Positions 46,709 to 54,334 of a stretch of DNA of 60,926 bases are shown here, piece by piece. Each line of letters opens with the position of its first letter. The first letter of the stretch is position 1. The translations under genes and the position numbers were made by a program. The DNA comes from an uncultured Clostridia bacterium (GTDB lineage Bacteria; Bacillota; Clostridia; Oscillospirales; Oscillospiraceae): NCBI GenBank assembly GCA_945915065.1, contig CAMEER010000006.1, forward strand, positions 1 through 60,926. The letters are read 5' to 3'. The notes below the pieces were generated by a model, which was given only the letters and a program-made list of their open reading frames with translations, had not been told where the DNA came from and made no database searches.

Positions 46709-48103
46709 CTCCTGCGGGTGGGTCAAATGGTGGTGCTTCCGCAGCAATCCCTCCCGTCGGTAGAGCCTGCGCAGCATGAAAATATAGCACACCAGATGGG
46801 TCAGAAACGTCAGCGCCCACGAGATGGGATACGACCAGTAGACCACCTCCGGCGTGTGGAACCGGGGCACCTGAAAGACGGTGGCGATCCACAGCACCCG
46901 GAAGGCGCAGGCGCCCAGCAGCGTCACGATCATGGGGGTGACGGAGTAGCCGATGCCGCGGATGGAGCCTACGATCACGTCCATCAGGCCGCACAGCACA
47001 TAGGGCAGGAACATGATGGTGACGCGCACCATGCCGGCGGCCACCACCGCGTCGCTGTTGGAGTAGATATGCAGCAGCTGCGGGCCGAAGACGTACCCCA
47101 GTATGCCGCCCACGGCAGCCACCGATGCGGAGCAGGCGGCGGAGCACAGGGCGATGGGCCGCAGCCGCCCATAGTTCCCCGCGCCGTAGTTCTGGCTGGT
47201 GAAGGCGGTGTTGGCCTGACAGAACGCGTTGCAGGCCACATAGATGAAGCCCTCGATATTTCCGGCGGCGGTGTTGCCGGAGATGACCGTCTCGCCGAAG
47301 CCGTTGATGGCCGCCTGAATGATGACGTTGGACAGGGAAAAGGCCACACCCTGCACGCCGGAGGGCACACCGATCTCCAGGATCTGCCGCAGGCGGGCCG
47401 GAACGATCCGCATCTGACGCAGCACAAGGCGGATACCGCCCTCCTCCCGCATCAGGCAGCGCACCACCAGAAGCGCCGACAGATACTGGGAGATGACGGT
47501 GGCGATGGCCACGCCCGCCACATCCAGCCGGAACACGATGACCAGCAGCAGGTTCAGTCCCACATTGACGAAGCCGGCCGCCGTGAGGTAGTACAGCGGC
47601 CGCCGGGTGTCACCCACCGACCGCAGCAGCGCCGCGCCGAAGTTGTACAGCATGGCGGCAGGCATTCCCAAAAAGTAGAGGCGCAGGTACAGGGCGGCCA
47701 GCGGCAGGATGGCGTCGGGCACCTGCATCAGATGCAGCAGCGGCTTTGCCGCCGTGACGCCCACCACCGTCAGCACGATGCCGCTGAGAAGCGCCAGCAG
47801 CATGGAGGTATGCACCGTCTGCCGCAGGGAATCCTGATTGCCGGCCCCGATGAACCGGGCCGCCAGAATGTTGGTGCCCACCGACAGCCCCACGAACAGA
47901 TTCACCAGCAGATTGATGAGGGCCGCGTTGGAGCCCACCGCCGCCAGAGAGTTGTCCCCGGCAAATTTGCCCACCACCACAATGTCCGCCGCGTTGAACA
48001 ACAGCTGCAAAACGCTGGAGCACATCAGCGGCAGGGCGAAGGCCAGTATTTTCGGCAGCAGCTTGCCGCTGCACATGTCGATCTCGTACCGGTTGGCCCG
48101 CAC
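46703..48103 (-). CDS. MATE-family efflux transporter
   Basis: A 466-residue membrane protein with about twelve helices in two halves. The first half has ILAFALPLMCSSVLQLLFNA and ADIVVVGKFAG, the second IGVPSGVQGVAFSLSNVIIQ and AINGFGETVISGNTAAGNIE, typical of DinF/NorM-like MATE pumps exporting drugs or metabolites with sodium or protons. I prefer the GTG at 48103, which has AAGGAGGGG 8 bases upstream, over the ATG at 48130 or 48127. Substrate unknown. Confidence 0.93.
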   Translation of the reverse strand: MRANRYEIDMCSGKLLPKILAFALPLMCSSVLQLLFNAADIVVVGKFAGDNSLAAVGSNAALINLLVNLFVGLSVGTNILAARFIGAGNQDSLRQTVHTSMLLALLSGIVLTVVGVTAAKPLLHLMQVPDAILPLAALYLRLYFLGMPAAMLYNFGAALLRSVGDTRRPLYYLTAAGFVNVGLNLLLVIVFRLDVAGVAIATVISQYLSALLVVRCLMREEGGIRLVLRQMRIVPARLRQILEIGVPSGVQGVAFSLSNVIIQAAINGFGETVISGNTAAGNIEGFIYVACNAFCQANTAFTSQNYGAGNYGRLRPIALCSAACSASVAAVGGILGYVFGPQLLHIYSNSDAVVAAGMVRVTIMFLPYVLCGLMDVIVGSIRGIGYSVTPMIVTLLGACAFRVLWIATVFQVPRFHTPEVVYWSYPISWALTFLTHLVCYIFMLRRLYRREGLLRKHHHLTHPQEE

Positions 48104-48142
48104 GACAGATTCCCCTCCTTCTTCCATCAAATCAGTCCGATT

Positions 48143-48170
48143 ATCATATCATCTTTTCACAAAAATGCAA
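48143..48170 (-). promoter_or_regulatory. Promoter of the MATE gene
   Basis: On the minus strand TTGCAT, 16 bases, TATGAT, about 40 bases before the start; divergent from the promoter at 48188. Confidence 0.55.
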
Positions 48171-48187
48171 CACCTTTTTTGTATTTC

Positions 48188-48217
48188 TTGACAATTTGTA
48201 CGGTTTTCCTCTATAAT
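48188..48217 (+). promoter_or_regulatory. Promoter of the CmpB-like gene
   Basis: TTGACA, 18 bases, TATAAT, 36 bases before the start codon. Confidence 0.7.
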
Positions 48218-48252
48218 GGGACGCAATATCACTTGTGTAAGAGGTGCTGTGC

Positions 48253-49128
48253 ATGAACTGGACGCTGCTGTGCCGGCTGGTCGTACTGTTTTTCGTGTTC
48301 TCCTTTCTCGGCTGGGTCATGGAGGTCACACTGAAATACATCCAGTACCACCGGTTCATCAACCGGGGCTTTCTCATCGGGCCCTACTGCCCCATTTACG
48401 GCGCCGGCGTGGTGATGGTGACGGTGCTGGTGGGCGGTCTGGTGGGCATCCGTGGCGGCACGCCGGGGGAGATCTTTCTGGCGGGCTTTTTCATCTGCGG
48501 CGCGCTGGAATACTTCATCAGCTGGTACATGGAAAAGGTCTTCCATGCCCGCTGGTGGGATTACAGCCGCAAGCCCATGAACCTGAACGGCCGCATCTGG
48601 ATCGGCAATCTGATGCTGTTCGGTCTGGCCAGCGTGGTGATCGTGCTGTGGATCGACCCGTTATTCTTCCGGATGATCGAAAAGTGGTCCCCCTTCTGGC
48701 TGCATGTTGCCGCCATCGCCATCGCGGCGCTGCTGGTAACGGACTATGTGATCTCCCACCTGCTGATGGACATTGTCCGCAGGGAGATCGACGCCCAGGA
48801 GGGCGACAGTACCGAGGAGATCAGCCGCCGCGTCCACGAGCTGCTGCGGGACCGCAACCTGTTCCTGCGCCGTATCCATCAGGCGTACCCCGAGCTGCAG
48901 GCCCGTCCCCGCGCTGTGATGGAGCGTCTGGACAAAGCCCGCAAGGAGTTCAGGGACGCCAATCGCCGCGTAAAGGAGCTGCTGGGCGAGATGGCGCGGC
49001 AGCGCAAGGCCGATGGTCCTGTGGAGGAGCTGACCGCCCGTTTGGAGACCGCCGCGGCCACCTTGAAGGAGCGCCGGGCCAAGCTGCGGGAATTGGAGCG
49101 CCGTTTCCTGCGGAAAGAGGACGAATGA
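48253..49128 (+). CDS. Putative ABC transporter permease (CmpB/PF06541 type)
   Basis: A 291-residue protein. Residues 1-175 carry about five membrane helices with the family text SFLGWVMEVTLKY, NRGFLIGPYCPIYG and GALEYFISWYMEKVF followed by RWWDYS. The remaining 115 residues form a charged, probably coiled-coil cytoplasmic tail (ELTARLETAAATLKERRAKL). The family is annotated as ABC permease, but without an ATPase and with this fold its real role is uncertain. ATG 48253 has AAGAGG at proper spacing. Confidence 0.85.
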   Translation: MNWTLLCRLVVLFFVFSFLGWVMEVTLKYIQYHRFINRGFLIGPYCPIYGAGVVMVTVLVGGLVGIRGGTPGEIFLAGFFICGALEYFISWYMEKVFHARWWDYSRKPMNLNGRIWIGNLMLFGLASVVIVLWIDPLFFRMIEKWSPFWLHVAAIAIAALLVTDYVISHLLMDIVRREIDAQEGDSTEEISRRVHELLRDRNLFLRRIHQAYPELQARPRAVMERLDKARKEFRDANRRVKELLGEMARQRKADGPVEELTARLETAAATLKERRAKLRELERRFLRKEDE

Positions 49129-49132
49129 GACG

Positions 49133-49163
49133 AAAGAGACACGCATCTGCGTGTCTCTTTTCC
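49133..49163. terminator. Terminator after the CmpB-like gene
   Basis: Arms AAAGAGACACGCA and TGCGTGTCTCTTT with a 2-base centre, then TTCC. It also ends the converging small gene at 49163. Confidence 0.8.
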
Positions 49164-49405
49164 TATTCCCGCCATGCCTCCGCGTCCCGGTCAAAGACCA
49201 CCTGCACCTGACTTTGGGGCGCAGCGGAGGTGTCCTCCAGGGCGGCGTGCAGCGCCGTCAGATCCTTCATGGCGCCGGCCAGCTCCCGGATCTCCCGCAC
49301 GCCGGTCCTGCCGGCCTCCATACCGGCCGCCGTCTCCGCGCAGGCACGGCCCAGCTCCACCGCCGCCCGCTTCATGTAGGTCTCCCACGATCCGCCGCGT
49401 CCCAT
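49163..49405 (-). CDS. Small alanine-rich hypothetical protein
   Basis: An 80-residue, probably helical protein (MGRGGSWETYMKRAAVELGR, IRELAGAMKDLTALHAALED, VQVVFDRDAEAWRE). I do not recognise a family. AAGGAGGAACGG precedes the ATG, and the start overlaps the stop of the zinc-ribbon gene by 1 base (TAATG), so both are one unit. Gene pairs of this look occur near phage modules, but nothing else phage-like is here. Confidence 0.65.
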   Translation of the reverse strand: MGRGGSWETYMKRAAVELGRACAETAAGMEAGRTGVREIRELAGAMKDLTALHAALEDTSAAPQSQVQVVFDRDAEAWRE

Positions 49406-49572
49406 TACCGTTCCTCCTTCACCAGAAACGGCGCCAGCATCCGCTCCGCATAGTCCCTCAGACAGTCCCGGCAAAGGGCCTGCCCGTTGATGTAATAGTA
49501 GGCCTCCCCTTGATAGATCTCACCGCCGCACAGGGCGCATTCCCTGCTGACGGCGCCTTCGTATGGCTCCAT
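49405..49572 (-). CDS. Small zinc-ribbon protein
   Basis: A 55-residue protein with two cysteine pairs, CALCGGEIYQGEAYYYINGQ and ALCRDCLRDYAERM, which probably bind one zinc (CxxC...CxxC, LIM-like spacing). ATG 49572 is chosen because GAGAGGAGTGG precedes it; the frame continues upstream without a ribosome site. It is translationally coupled to the 80-residue gene. Function unknown. Confidence 0.65.
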   Translation of the reverse strand: MEPYEGAVSRECALCGGEIYQGEAYYYINGQALCRDCLRDYAERMLAPFLVKEER

Positions 49573-49641
49573 ACCATCCACTCCTCTCACCCTTGGAGGC
49601 CAGAGGGCGGATCGTTGCCCGCCAAAAGGCAACACAACGTA

Positions 49642-49667
49642 AAAAAACCATCCTTTCGGATGGTTTT
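49642..49667. terminator. Terminator hairpin
   Basis: Arms AAAAACCATCC and GGATGGTTTTT with loop TTTC. On the minus strand it ends the gene at 49689, on the plus strand it is followed by CCGTT. Confidence 0.8.
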
Positions 49668-49688
49668 TCCGTTAGATACCGTGGGGCC

Positions 49689-49949
49689 TTACGCCGCGAA
49701 GTTACGGATCTCCATCAGGCCCACAATGATCTGCAGCAGGGCGAAAGCCAGCAGCAGTATGCCCGCCAGCTTGCGGGGCTTGTTTTTCTGGGCAATATAG
49801 CTCATGCTCAGCAGGCCCATGGCAACCGCCAGCGAAATGGCCGCCAGACCGGGGATGTACAGGATATTGGCCTTGCGCAGTGCCCAAAAGACCACCGCCA
49901 CCGCCAGAAGCACGATCTCAAGGAGCGTTCTTCCGTCCAGTTTTCTCAT
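49689..49949 (-). CDS. Small membrane protein
   Basis: An 86-residue protein with three membrane helices (TLLEIVLLAVAVVFWAL, IPGLAAISLAVAMGLLSMSY, LAGILLLAFALLQIIVGLME) and short basic loops. No family recognised. GGGAGGAAGAAAGAT precedes the ATG. It is followed by its own terminator. Confidence 0.7.
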   Translation of the reverse strand: MRKLDGRTLLEIVLLAVAVVFWALRKANILYIPGLAAISLAVAMGLLSMSYIAQKNKPRKLAGILLLAFALLQIIVGLMEIRNFAA

Positions 49950-50023
49950 ATCTTTCTTCCTCCCAAAGGCTTTCTTTATCTATATAGTACCGTATCCTCG
50001 CCCAAAACACAAGGCTTTTCCCG

Positions 50024-50557
50024 TCAGCGCAGCAAATTTTTCGCCTTCAGCGCCGCACAGACCGTTTTCGCGTCGGTGATCTCCCCGTTCATGCAGCGCT
50101 CCGCCAGCTCCTCCAGCGGCATCCGCTCCAGCGACAGGAACTCGTCCTCGTCGGGATGGGTCGCGCCGTAGTGGAGTCCCCGGGCCAGATACAGGTACAG
50201 CACCTCGTCATAGCAGCCCGGCGAGGCGATCAGCGTCCCCATGGACATCCACTCGTCGGCGGTGGCGCCGGTCTCCTCCCGCAGCTCCCGTTGGGCGGTG
50301 GTCAGCGGCTCCTCGCCCTTTTCCCGCTTGCCGGCGGGGATCTCCAGCAGCGTGCGGCCGAAGGCGTAGCGGTACTGCCGCACCAGCAGCACGCTGCCGT
50401 CCTCCTCCAGCGCCAGAATGCCCACGCCGCCGGGATGCTCCACCACCTCCCGCACGGAGGTATGGCCGTTGGGCAGCAGCACCTCGTCCCGCCGCACGCG
50501 GATGATGCGGCCGTGATAGACCTCCCGGGTGGTCAGCGTCTTTTCCGTCATATCCAT
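50024..50557 (-). CDS. Nudix hydrolase, ADP-ribose pyrophosphatase type
   Basis: A 177-residue Nudix enzyme. The Nudix box spans about residues 78-100: G at its start in PAGKREKGEE, then the catalytic RELREETGATAD. The preceding LVRQYRYAFGRTLLEIPAG and following ASPGCYDEVLYLYLARGL are typical of ADP-ribose/ADP-sugar pyrophosphatases. Start 50557 has GGGAGGTACC upstream; 50551 is an alternative. It lies divergent from smpB. Confidence 0.94.
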   Translation of the reverse strand: MDMTEKTLTTREVYHGRIIRVRRDEVLLPNGHTSVREVVEHPGGVGILALEEDGSVLLVRQYRYAFGRTLLEIPAGKREKGEEPLTTAQRELREETGATADEWMSMGTLIASPGCYDEVLYLYLARGLHYGATHPDEDEFLSLERMPLEELAERCMNGEITDAKTVCAALKAKNLLR

Positions 50558-50657
50558 AAAAGGGTACCTCCCGTTGTCTGATGAGGCCAGTATAGCAGGT
50601 TTCGCGGCGAGGCGCAAGGCATTGTTCCCGCCGCCGACAGGATTCCCGCCTTTCTCC

Positions 50658-50686
50658 TTGCATTTGCCGGTGAAATGTGCTATACT
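50658..50686 (+). promoter_or_regulatory. Promoter of smpB
   Basis: TTGCAT, 17 bases, TATACT, 34 bases before the smpB start codon. Confidence 0.7.
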
Positions 50687-50719
50687 GTCTATCCAGTCCA
50701 AGGAGAGGAGGGACTTGCC

Positions 50720-51187
50720 ATGGCAAAAAGCGGCGGCGTCAAGACCGCGGCCCAGAACCGCAAAGCGTTTCACGACTACTTCGTGGAGGACCGCTATGAG
50801 GCCGGTATCGAGCTGGCCGGCACCGAGGTCAAGTCCATCCGGGGCGGACAGCTGAACCTGAAGGACAGCTACTGCGCCGTCACCAAAGAGGGGGAGCTGA
50901 TGGTCTACAACATGCACATCTCTCCCTATGACAAGGGCAACATCTTCAACCGCGACCCCGACCGGCCCAAGCGCCTTTTGATGCACAAGCGGGAGATCCG
51001 CAAGCTGCACGAGGCCCAGAAGCTGGACGGCTATGCCCTGATCCCCCTGAGCGTCTATTTCAAGAACGGTCTGGTCAAGGTGGAGCTGGGGGTCTGCAAG
51101 GGCAAGAAGAACTACGACAAGCGGCAATCCATCGCCGAGCGGGACGCCAAGCGGGAAATGGACCGGGCCCGCAAAGAGCGCTATTGA
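50720..51187 (+). CDS. smpB: SsrA-binding protein SmpB
   Basis: A 155-residue partner of tmRNA in rescuing stalled ribosomes. Family text: [38 protein letters not shown], the late [20 protein letters not shown] basic tail that acts in the decoding site. ATG 50720 follows AGGAGAGGAGGG. A cyclophilin gene follows 21 bases later, and tmRNA itself lies 600 bases downstream on the same strand, so both partners are adjacent. Confidence 0.97.
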   Translation: MAKSGGVKTAAQNRKAFHDYFVEDRYEAGIELAGTEVKSIRGGQLNLKDSYCAVTKEGELMVYNMHISPYDKGNIFNRDPDRPKRLLMHKREIRKLHEAQKLDGYALIPLSVYFKNGLVKVELGVCKGKKNYDKRQSIAERDAKREMDRARKERY

Positions 51188-51208
51188 CACACAAAGGAGG
51201 ACGATCCC

Positions 51209-51742
51209 ATGGAAAATAACCCCATTGTCACCATTGAAATGGAGGACGGCGGCGTCATCAGGGCGGAGCTGTACCCCGATATCGCGCCGGAGAGCGTGCG
51301 GAATTTCATCTCCCTGGCCAACAGCGGCTACTATGACGGGCTGATCTTCCACCGCTGCATCTACGGCTTTATGATCCAGGGCGGCTGTCCCAGGGGCGAC
51401 GGCACCGGCGGACCCGGCTACTGCATCAAGGGCGAGTTCAAGTCCAATGGCTTCAACAACGATCTGCGCCATACCCGCGGCGTGCTGAGCATGGCCCGCA
51501 CCATGATCCCCGACAGCGCCGGCAGCCAGTTCTTCATCATGCACAAGGACGCGCCCCATCTGGACGGCGAATACGCCGCTTTCGGCATGGTCATCGACGG
51601 TATGGACGTGGTGGATGCCATCGCCTCCGCGCCCCGGAACATGATGACCAACAAGCCCAAGAAGGATCAGCGGATGGCCAAAGTGCGGGTGGATACCCGC
51701 GGCGTGGACTATCCCCAGCCGGAGAAGCTGCCGGAGCGGTAA
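51209..51742 (+). CDS. Cyclophilin-type peptidylprolyl isomerase
   Basis: A 177-residue cytoplasmic cyclophilin with no signal peptide. Active-site arginine in FHRCIYGFMIQGG (near residue 50), then GTGGPGYCIKGEF, SMARTMIPDSAGSQFFI (the SQFFI motif) and LDGEYAAFG. It speeds proline isomerisation in folding. Strong AAAGGAGG ribosome site; co-transcribed with smpB. Confidence 0.95.
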   Translation: MENNPIVTIEMEDGGVIRAELYPDIAPESVRNFISLANSGYYDGLIFHRCIYGFMIQGGCPRGDGTGGPGYCIKGEFKSNGFNNDLRHTRGVLSMARTMIPDSAGSQFFIMHKDAPHLDGEYAAFGMVIDGMDVVDAIASAPRNMMTNKPKKDQRMAKVRVDTRGVDYPQPEKLPER

Positions 51743-51794
51743 GCCTTCTCCTGTTTCCCCAGTTTTTTCCCGCCCTTTCCGGGGCGGGTCATAC

Positions 51795-52142
51795 GGGGGC
51801 GTACTGGTTTCGACGGGGGTGTGGAGACCGGATAAGCGGGCGGTGGCGCCTGACCACCATACAACGGGCAAATTAAAATTAACTGACAACACTAACACTG
51901 TTGCCGTCGCTGCTTAAGCAGTGACCGTCTGAACCGGAGCGGCCACCGGCCGGGGAAGGCGTCGTTAAGGTGGCGTCCGTGAGGCAGGTAAGAGTTGCCC
52001 TGCCCACGCATCATGACTCTACTGAATCGCCGCGTCTGTTGCGTGCCGCGTCGAGGAGGGAATGTTCAAATCGTAACTGCGCCCGGAGAAAGTCCTGTTG
52101 AAGCGCTTTCGGACAGGGGTTCGACTCCCCTCGCCTCCACCA
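51795..52142 (+). ncRNA. ssrA: Transfer-messenger RNA (tmRNA)
   Basis: 348 bases. The 5' end GGGGGCG pairs with 3' CGCCTCC to form a 7-base acceptor stem ending in ACCA; TGGTTTCGACGGGG is the tmRNA D-loop-like signature and GGTTCGACTCC the T-arm. The tag frame reads AAATTAACTGACAACACTAA onward to GTTGCCGTCGCTGCTTAA, that is ...KLTDNTNTVAVAA-stop, preceded by GGC or ACG as the probable resume codon. It works with SmpB, encoded just upstream. Its 3' end is a common integration site, and accessory DNA begins immediately after it. Confidence 0.96.
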
Positions 52143-52151
52143 AATCAATAT

Positions 52152-52195
52152 AATCCGAACCTTTATCCAATCGGAGATGGGTTCGGATTTATTGT
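52152..52195 (+). terminator. Terminator after ssrA
   Basis: Arms AATCCGAACC and GGTTCGGATT around an 18-base loop, followed by TATTGTTT. Confidence 0.6.
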
Positions 52196-52270
52196 TTATA
52201 TCGAGGAAATTGAAGATTGGTAAACGCAAAACCGGGAGGACTGCCGAACATGGCAATCCTCCCGGTTCGT

Positions 52271-52456
52271 TTATGTAGAATCTTTCGCCGCAGCTTCTTT
52301 TTTCTCTTTCCATTCGGCAAATGCCCGCTTGCCCTCATCGCTTTCATAATACTTCTGAATCACCGGCAGCAGACTCCTTGCCAGAGACTCATATACAAAC
52401 TCTGGAATCTCAGCGGAGTTAACATCATTCACATCATAGCAGTTCTTTTTCTTCAT
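52271..52456 (-). CDS. Small hypothetical protein of the mobile region
   Basis: A 61-residue, helical, charged protein (MKKKNCYDVNDVNSAEIPEF, VYESLARSLLPVIQKYYESD). GGGAGG lies 6 bases before ATG 52456. No family recognised with certainty; similar short proteins accompany MobC/RepA modules of Firmicute integrative elements. It is the last gene of the minus-strand mobile set before ssrA. Confidence 0.6.
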   Translation of the reverse strand: MKKKNCYDVNDVNSAEIPEFVYESLARSLLPVIQKYYESDEGKRAFAEWKEKKEAAAKDST

Positions 52457-52568
52457 TCTGTTCCTCCCTTCACGGCGCACAGGTGCGTTTTTATGGCGCG
52501 GGTGAGTAAAGATATGCCCCTCAGCGTTTGCGTCTCTTGTGGAGCATAAAATATCCTATTTTCGACCT

Positions 52569-52961
52569 TTATCCTGACAGATTTTCGCCCGCCTCCTTCG
52601 GGCGGATCAGCTTTGCGTTGGACGGGTAATTGAGCGTGATCAACGCTGGCTTTCCAAGGCCCTGTTTCTTTCGGCAGATCAATCCGCTATATTCCAATTC
52701 TCGGAATATGCGTGTAACACACTGCCGACTTCGATGCAGTTTCTTCTGTGCCTGTTCTACGGTGAAGTAGAGACGGATTGTGCCGTCTGCCTCTATGAAT
52801 CCGTTAACCTTTGAAATGCTGGCTCTGTCCAGCATAAGCGCATACAGCACCTTTGCATCGTTGGATAGATCCGCAAGGCTGTCCTCCATAAGAAACCGTG
52901 GGAACGGTATGTACGATGCCGAAAGGCTCTCTGTAGTAAATCGTAAAAAATTCTGTGTCAT
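52569..52961 (-). CDS. RepA_N-type replication initiator (N-terminal domain)
   Basis: A 130-residue protein matching the winged-helix N-terminal domain of replication initiator protein A: FLRFTTESLSASYIPFPRFL, LSNDAKVLYALMLDRASISK, then a regulatory-wing region LHRSRQCVTRIFRELEYSGL and RKKQGLGKPALITL. Full RepA_N plasmid proteins are about 300 residues; this short form ends after the domain, as in some integrative elements. GGAGG lies before the ATG at 52961. It may direct replication of an excised element, or be truncated. It lies with mobC upstream on the same strand. Confidence 0.85.
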   Translation of the reverse strand: MTQNFLRFTTESLSASYIPFPRFLMEDSLADLSNDAKVLYALMLDRASISKVNGFIEADGTIRLYFTVEQAQKKLHRSRQCVTRIFRELEYSGLICRKKQGLGKPALITLNYPSNAKLIRPKEAGENLSG

Positions 52962-53084
52962 TGTGACCTCCTATCCCATCCTATCCATCAAAAAACGGTA
53001 TTGATTGGATTGATGGATGACTCTATTGAGCGTTAGTTTATTTCTTATTGATTTGGGTATGAATTTCATCCTCTGTGAATGTTC

Positions 53085-53190
53085 GGAAAACCGACGTCCG
53101 GAAATCCAATAACGGTGCGCTCCGGAGCGTCTGGTTATCCACCTTCTGAAAATCCGGTGACGGGAAATCCATACACGGATAATCCCGTTG
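53085..53190. repeat. Iteron-like short repeats upstream of repA
   Basis: Several related units, such as GTCCGGAAATCC, GAAAATCCGGTGAC, GGGAAATCC and GGATAATCCC, occur on alternating strands within about 100 bases between mobC and the repA-like gene. They share the core (G)GAAATCC. Such iterated sites are where RepA-type initiators bind. Confidence 0.4.
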
Positions 53191-53193
53191 TGG

Positions 53194-53523
53194 TCATAGT
53201 TCCGCCCTTTGCGACTGCTTGAGTAGTTCCCAAATTTCACACTGTTTCGCTTTCAACTCGACGATATCATCCTGATAGAAATGCCCTGTCTGATTGATAC
53301 GGCGGCAGATCTGGTTGATGTTTCCTGCAACTCGGCTGACGGCAGCAGCCAGTTTCTTTTGCTCGGTGTAATCCACTTTGATGATATAGCCGTCGATCGC
53401 CATCTTGCGTAGATAGGCTCCCATGTTATGGGTGCCGAGCTGCGCCATCTTTTGTTGTATGAGTTTCTTTTCCTGTTCGGTGACGCAGAACTCAATGCGT
53501 ATTGGTCTTGTTCGGTCTGCCAT
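53194..53523 (-). CDS. mobC: MobC-type relaxosome accessory protein
   Basis: A 109-residue protein of the bacterial mobilization (MobC/ribbon-helix-helix) family: IRIEFCVTEQEKKLIQQKMA, GTHNMGAYLRKMAIDGYIIK, then AVSRVAGNINQICRRINQTG. MobC helps the relaxase open the DNA at oriT. In intact elements mobC precedes a MobA relaxase; here the sequence goes into the iteron-like region and repA with no relaxase. GGGAGTG precedes the ATG. Confidence 0.9.
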   Translation of the reverse strand: MADRTRPIRIEFCVTEQEKKLIQQKMAQLGTHNMGAYLRKMAIDGYIIKVDYTEQKKLAAAVSRVAGNINQICRRINQTGHFYQDDIVELKAKQCEIWELLKQSQRAEL

Positions 53524-53542
53524 AAAAACACTCCCTTCAATT

Positions 53543-53629
53543 TACAACGGACATTATTCAGCCCATTGGGGGGTAATTCCCACAGATTTTTTGTTTTTTC
53601 TTTCACCCTACAACGGACATTTTTTCAGC
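53543..53629. repeat. Direct repeat pair upstream of mobC, oriT candidate
   Basis: TACAACGGACATTATTCAGC (53543-53562) and TACAACGGACATTTTTTCAG (53609-53628) agree in all but a few bases, 66 bases apart, in an AT-rich stretch just before mobC. oriT sites usually lie beside mobC. Confidence 0.5.
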
Positions 53630-53739
53630 GTTTGTCCACCGGTACGCGAAGATTTCAATAAAAAACGCGCTCTCGGTTTTTCTGGAAACGAGAACGCATT
53701 GGAGATACATGTATAAGATTTTAGAGAATAGCAAGCACA

Positions 53740-53810
53740 TCCGGTGTCCGTACACACCGGAAAAATGAGCGTTTCAGCCTTGCAGCCGATACGCTCATTT
53801 CCTCTTTTGG
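53740..53810 (+). terminator. Two hairpins at the edge of the mobile module
   Basis: TCCGGTGT-CCGTAC-ACACCGGA (53740-53761), directly followed by AAATGAGCG (53763-53771) and CGCTCATTT (53792-53800) with CCTCTTTT after it. Could be a terminator or part of a transfer origin. Confidence 0.5.
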
Positions 53811-53968
53811 GAAAGTCCCAAACCCTTGATTTCTGAATTGGAAATTCTTTCTGAACTTCGCGGGAAACCTATTGATTTTATTCGCTAATCGGACTATAAT
53901 ATATAATGATTTATTGTAACTACGATCAGGCTAACAAGCTGAGAGGACAGACCGGGAGGGCTGCAACC

Positions 53969-54166
53969 ATGAAGTATCTTTCTGTCCCGCAGACCGCCGA
54001 GAGGTGGGGTATCTCATCACGGCGCATACAGATATTGTGCAACGAGGAACGCATACCGGGTGCGGTGAAAATCGGCAACAGATGGGCAATCCCTGATGAT
54101 GAGCCGAAGCCCGCAGACGCGAGAATCAAAAGCGGAAAGTACGTTAAGAAGCCCACTAAAAATTAA
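53969..54166 (+). CDS. Helix-turn-helix DNA-binding protein
   Basis: A 65-residue protein: MKYLSVPQTAERWGISSRRI at the N-terminus (HTH_17/MerR-like), QILCNEERIPGAVKIGNRWA as the wing, and a basic tail. GGGAGG lies 9 bases before ATG 53969. Proteins of this shape commonly precede restriction or toxin cassettes and may act as a controller of the Mod-Res genes 170 bases downstream, or be an excisionase. Confidence 0.75.
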   Translation: MKYLSVPQTAERWGISSRRIQILCNEERIPGAVKIGNRWAIPDDEPKPADARIKSGKYVKKPTKN

Positions 54167-54334
54167 AAATGAGCTGCAGACAATAGCGACTCTAACTCGA
54201 AATAGCAGCGCGCATTCCACCTCGCGGGTGCGAATTGACGCATCAGGATCAGCGGGCAAATTTAGTCCTTCCGATACGGGAAAGGTCATTCACGACAATA
54301 GTTTTACAATGTCTGACGTATGGAGGAAATCAGT

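Noticed and set aside
52011-52313. 100-residue frame antisense to tmRNA, containing WWRRGESNPCP
   Set aside because: It is the well-known false protein that arises from the reverse strand of structural RNA 3' ends; it overlaps ssrA completely and has no ribosome site.
52971-53240. 89-residue arginine-rich minus-strand frame before the repA-like gene
   Set aside because: It runs through the iteron-like repeats and overlaps the end of mobC; composition follows the repeats, not coding.
53740-53800. CRISPR-like repeats
   Set aside because: Only isolated hairpins and a two-copy direct repeat; no regular repeat-spacer array anywhere in the window and no cas genes.
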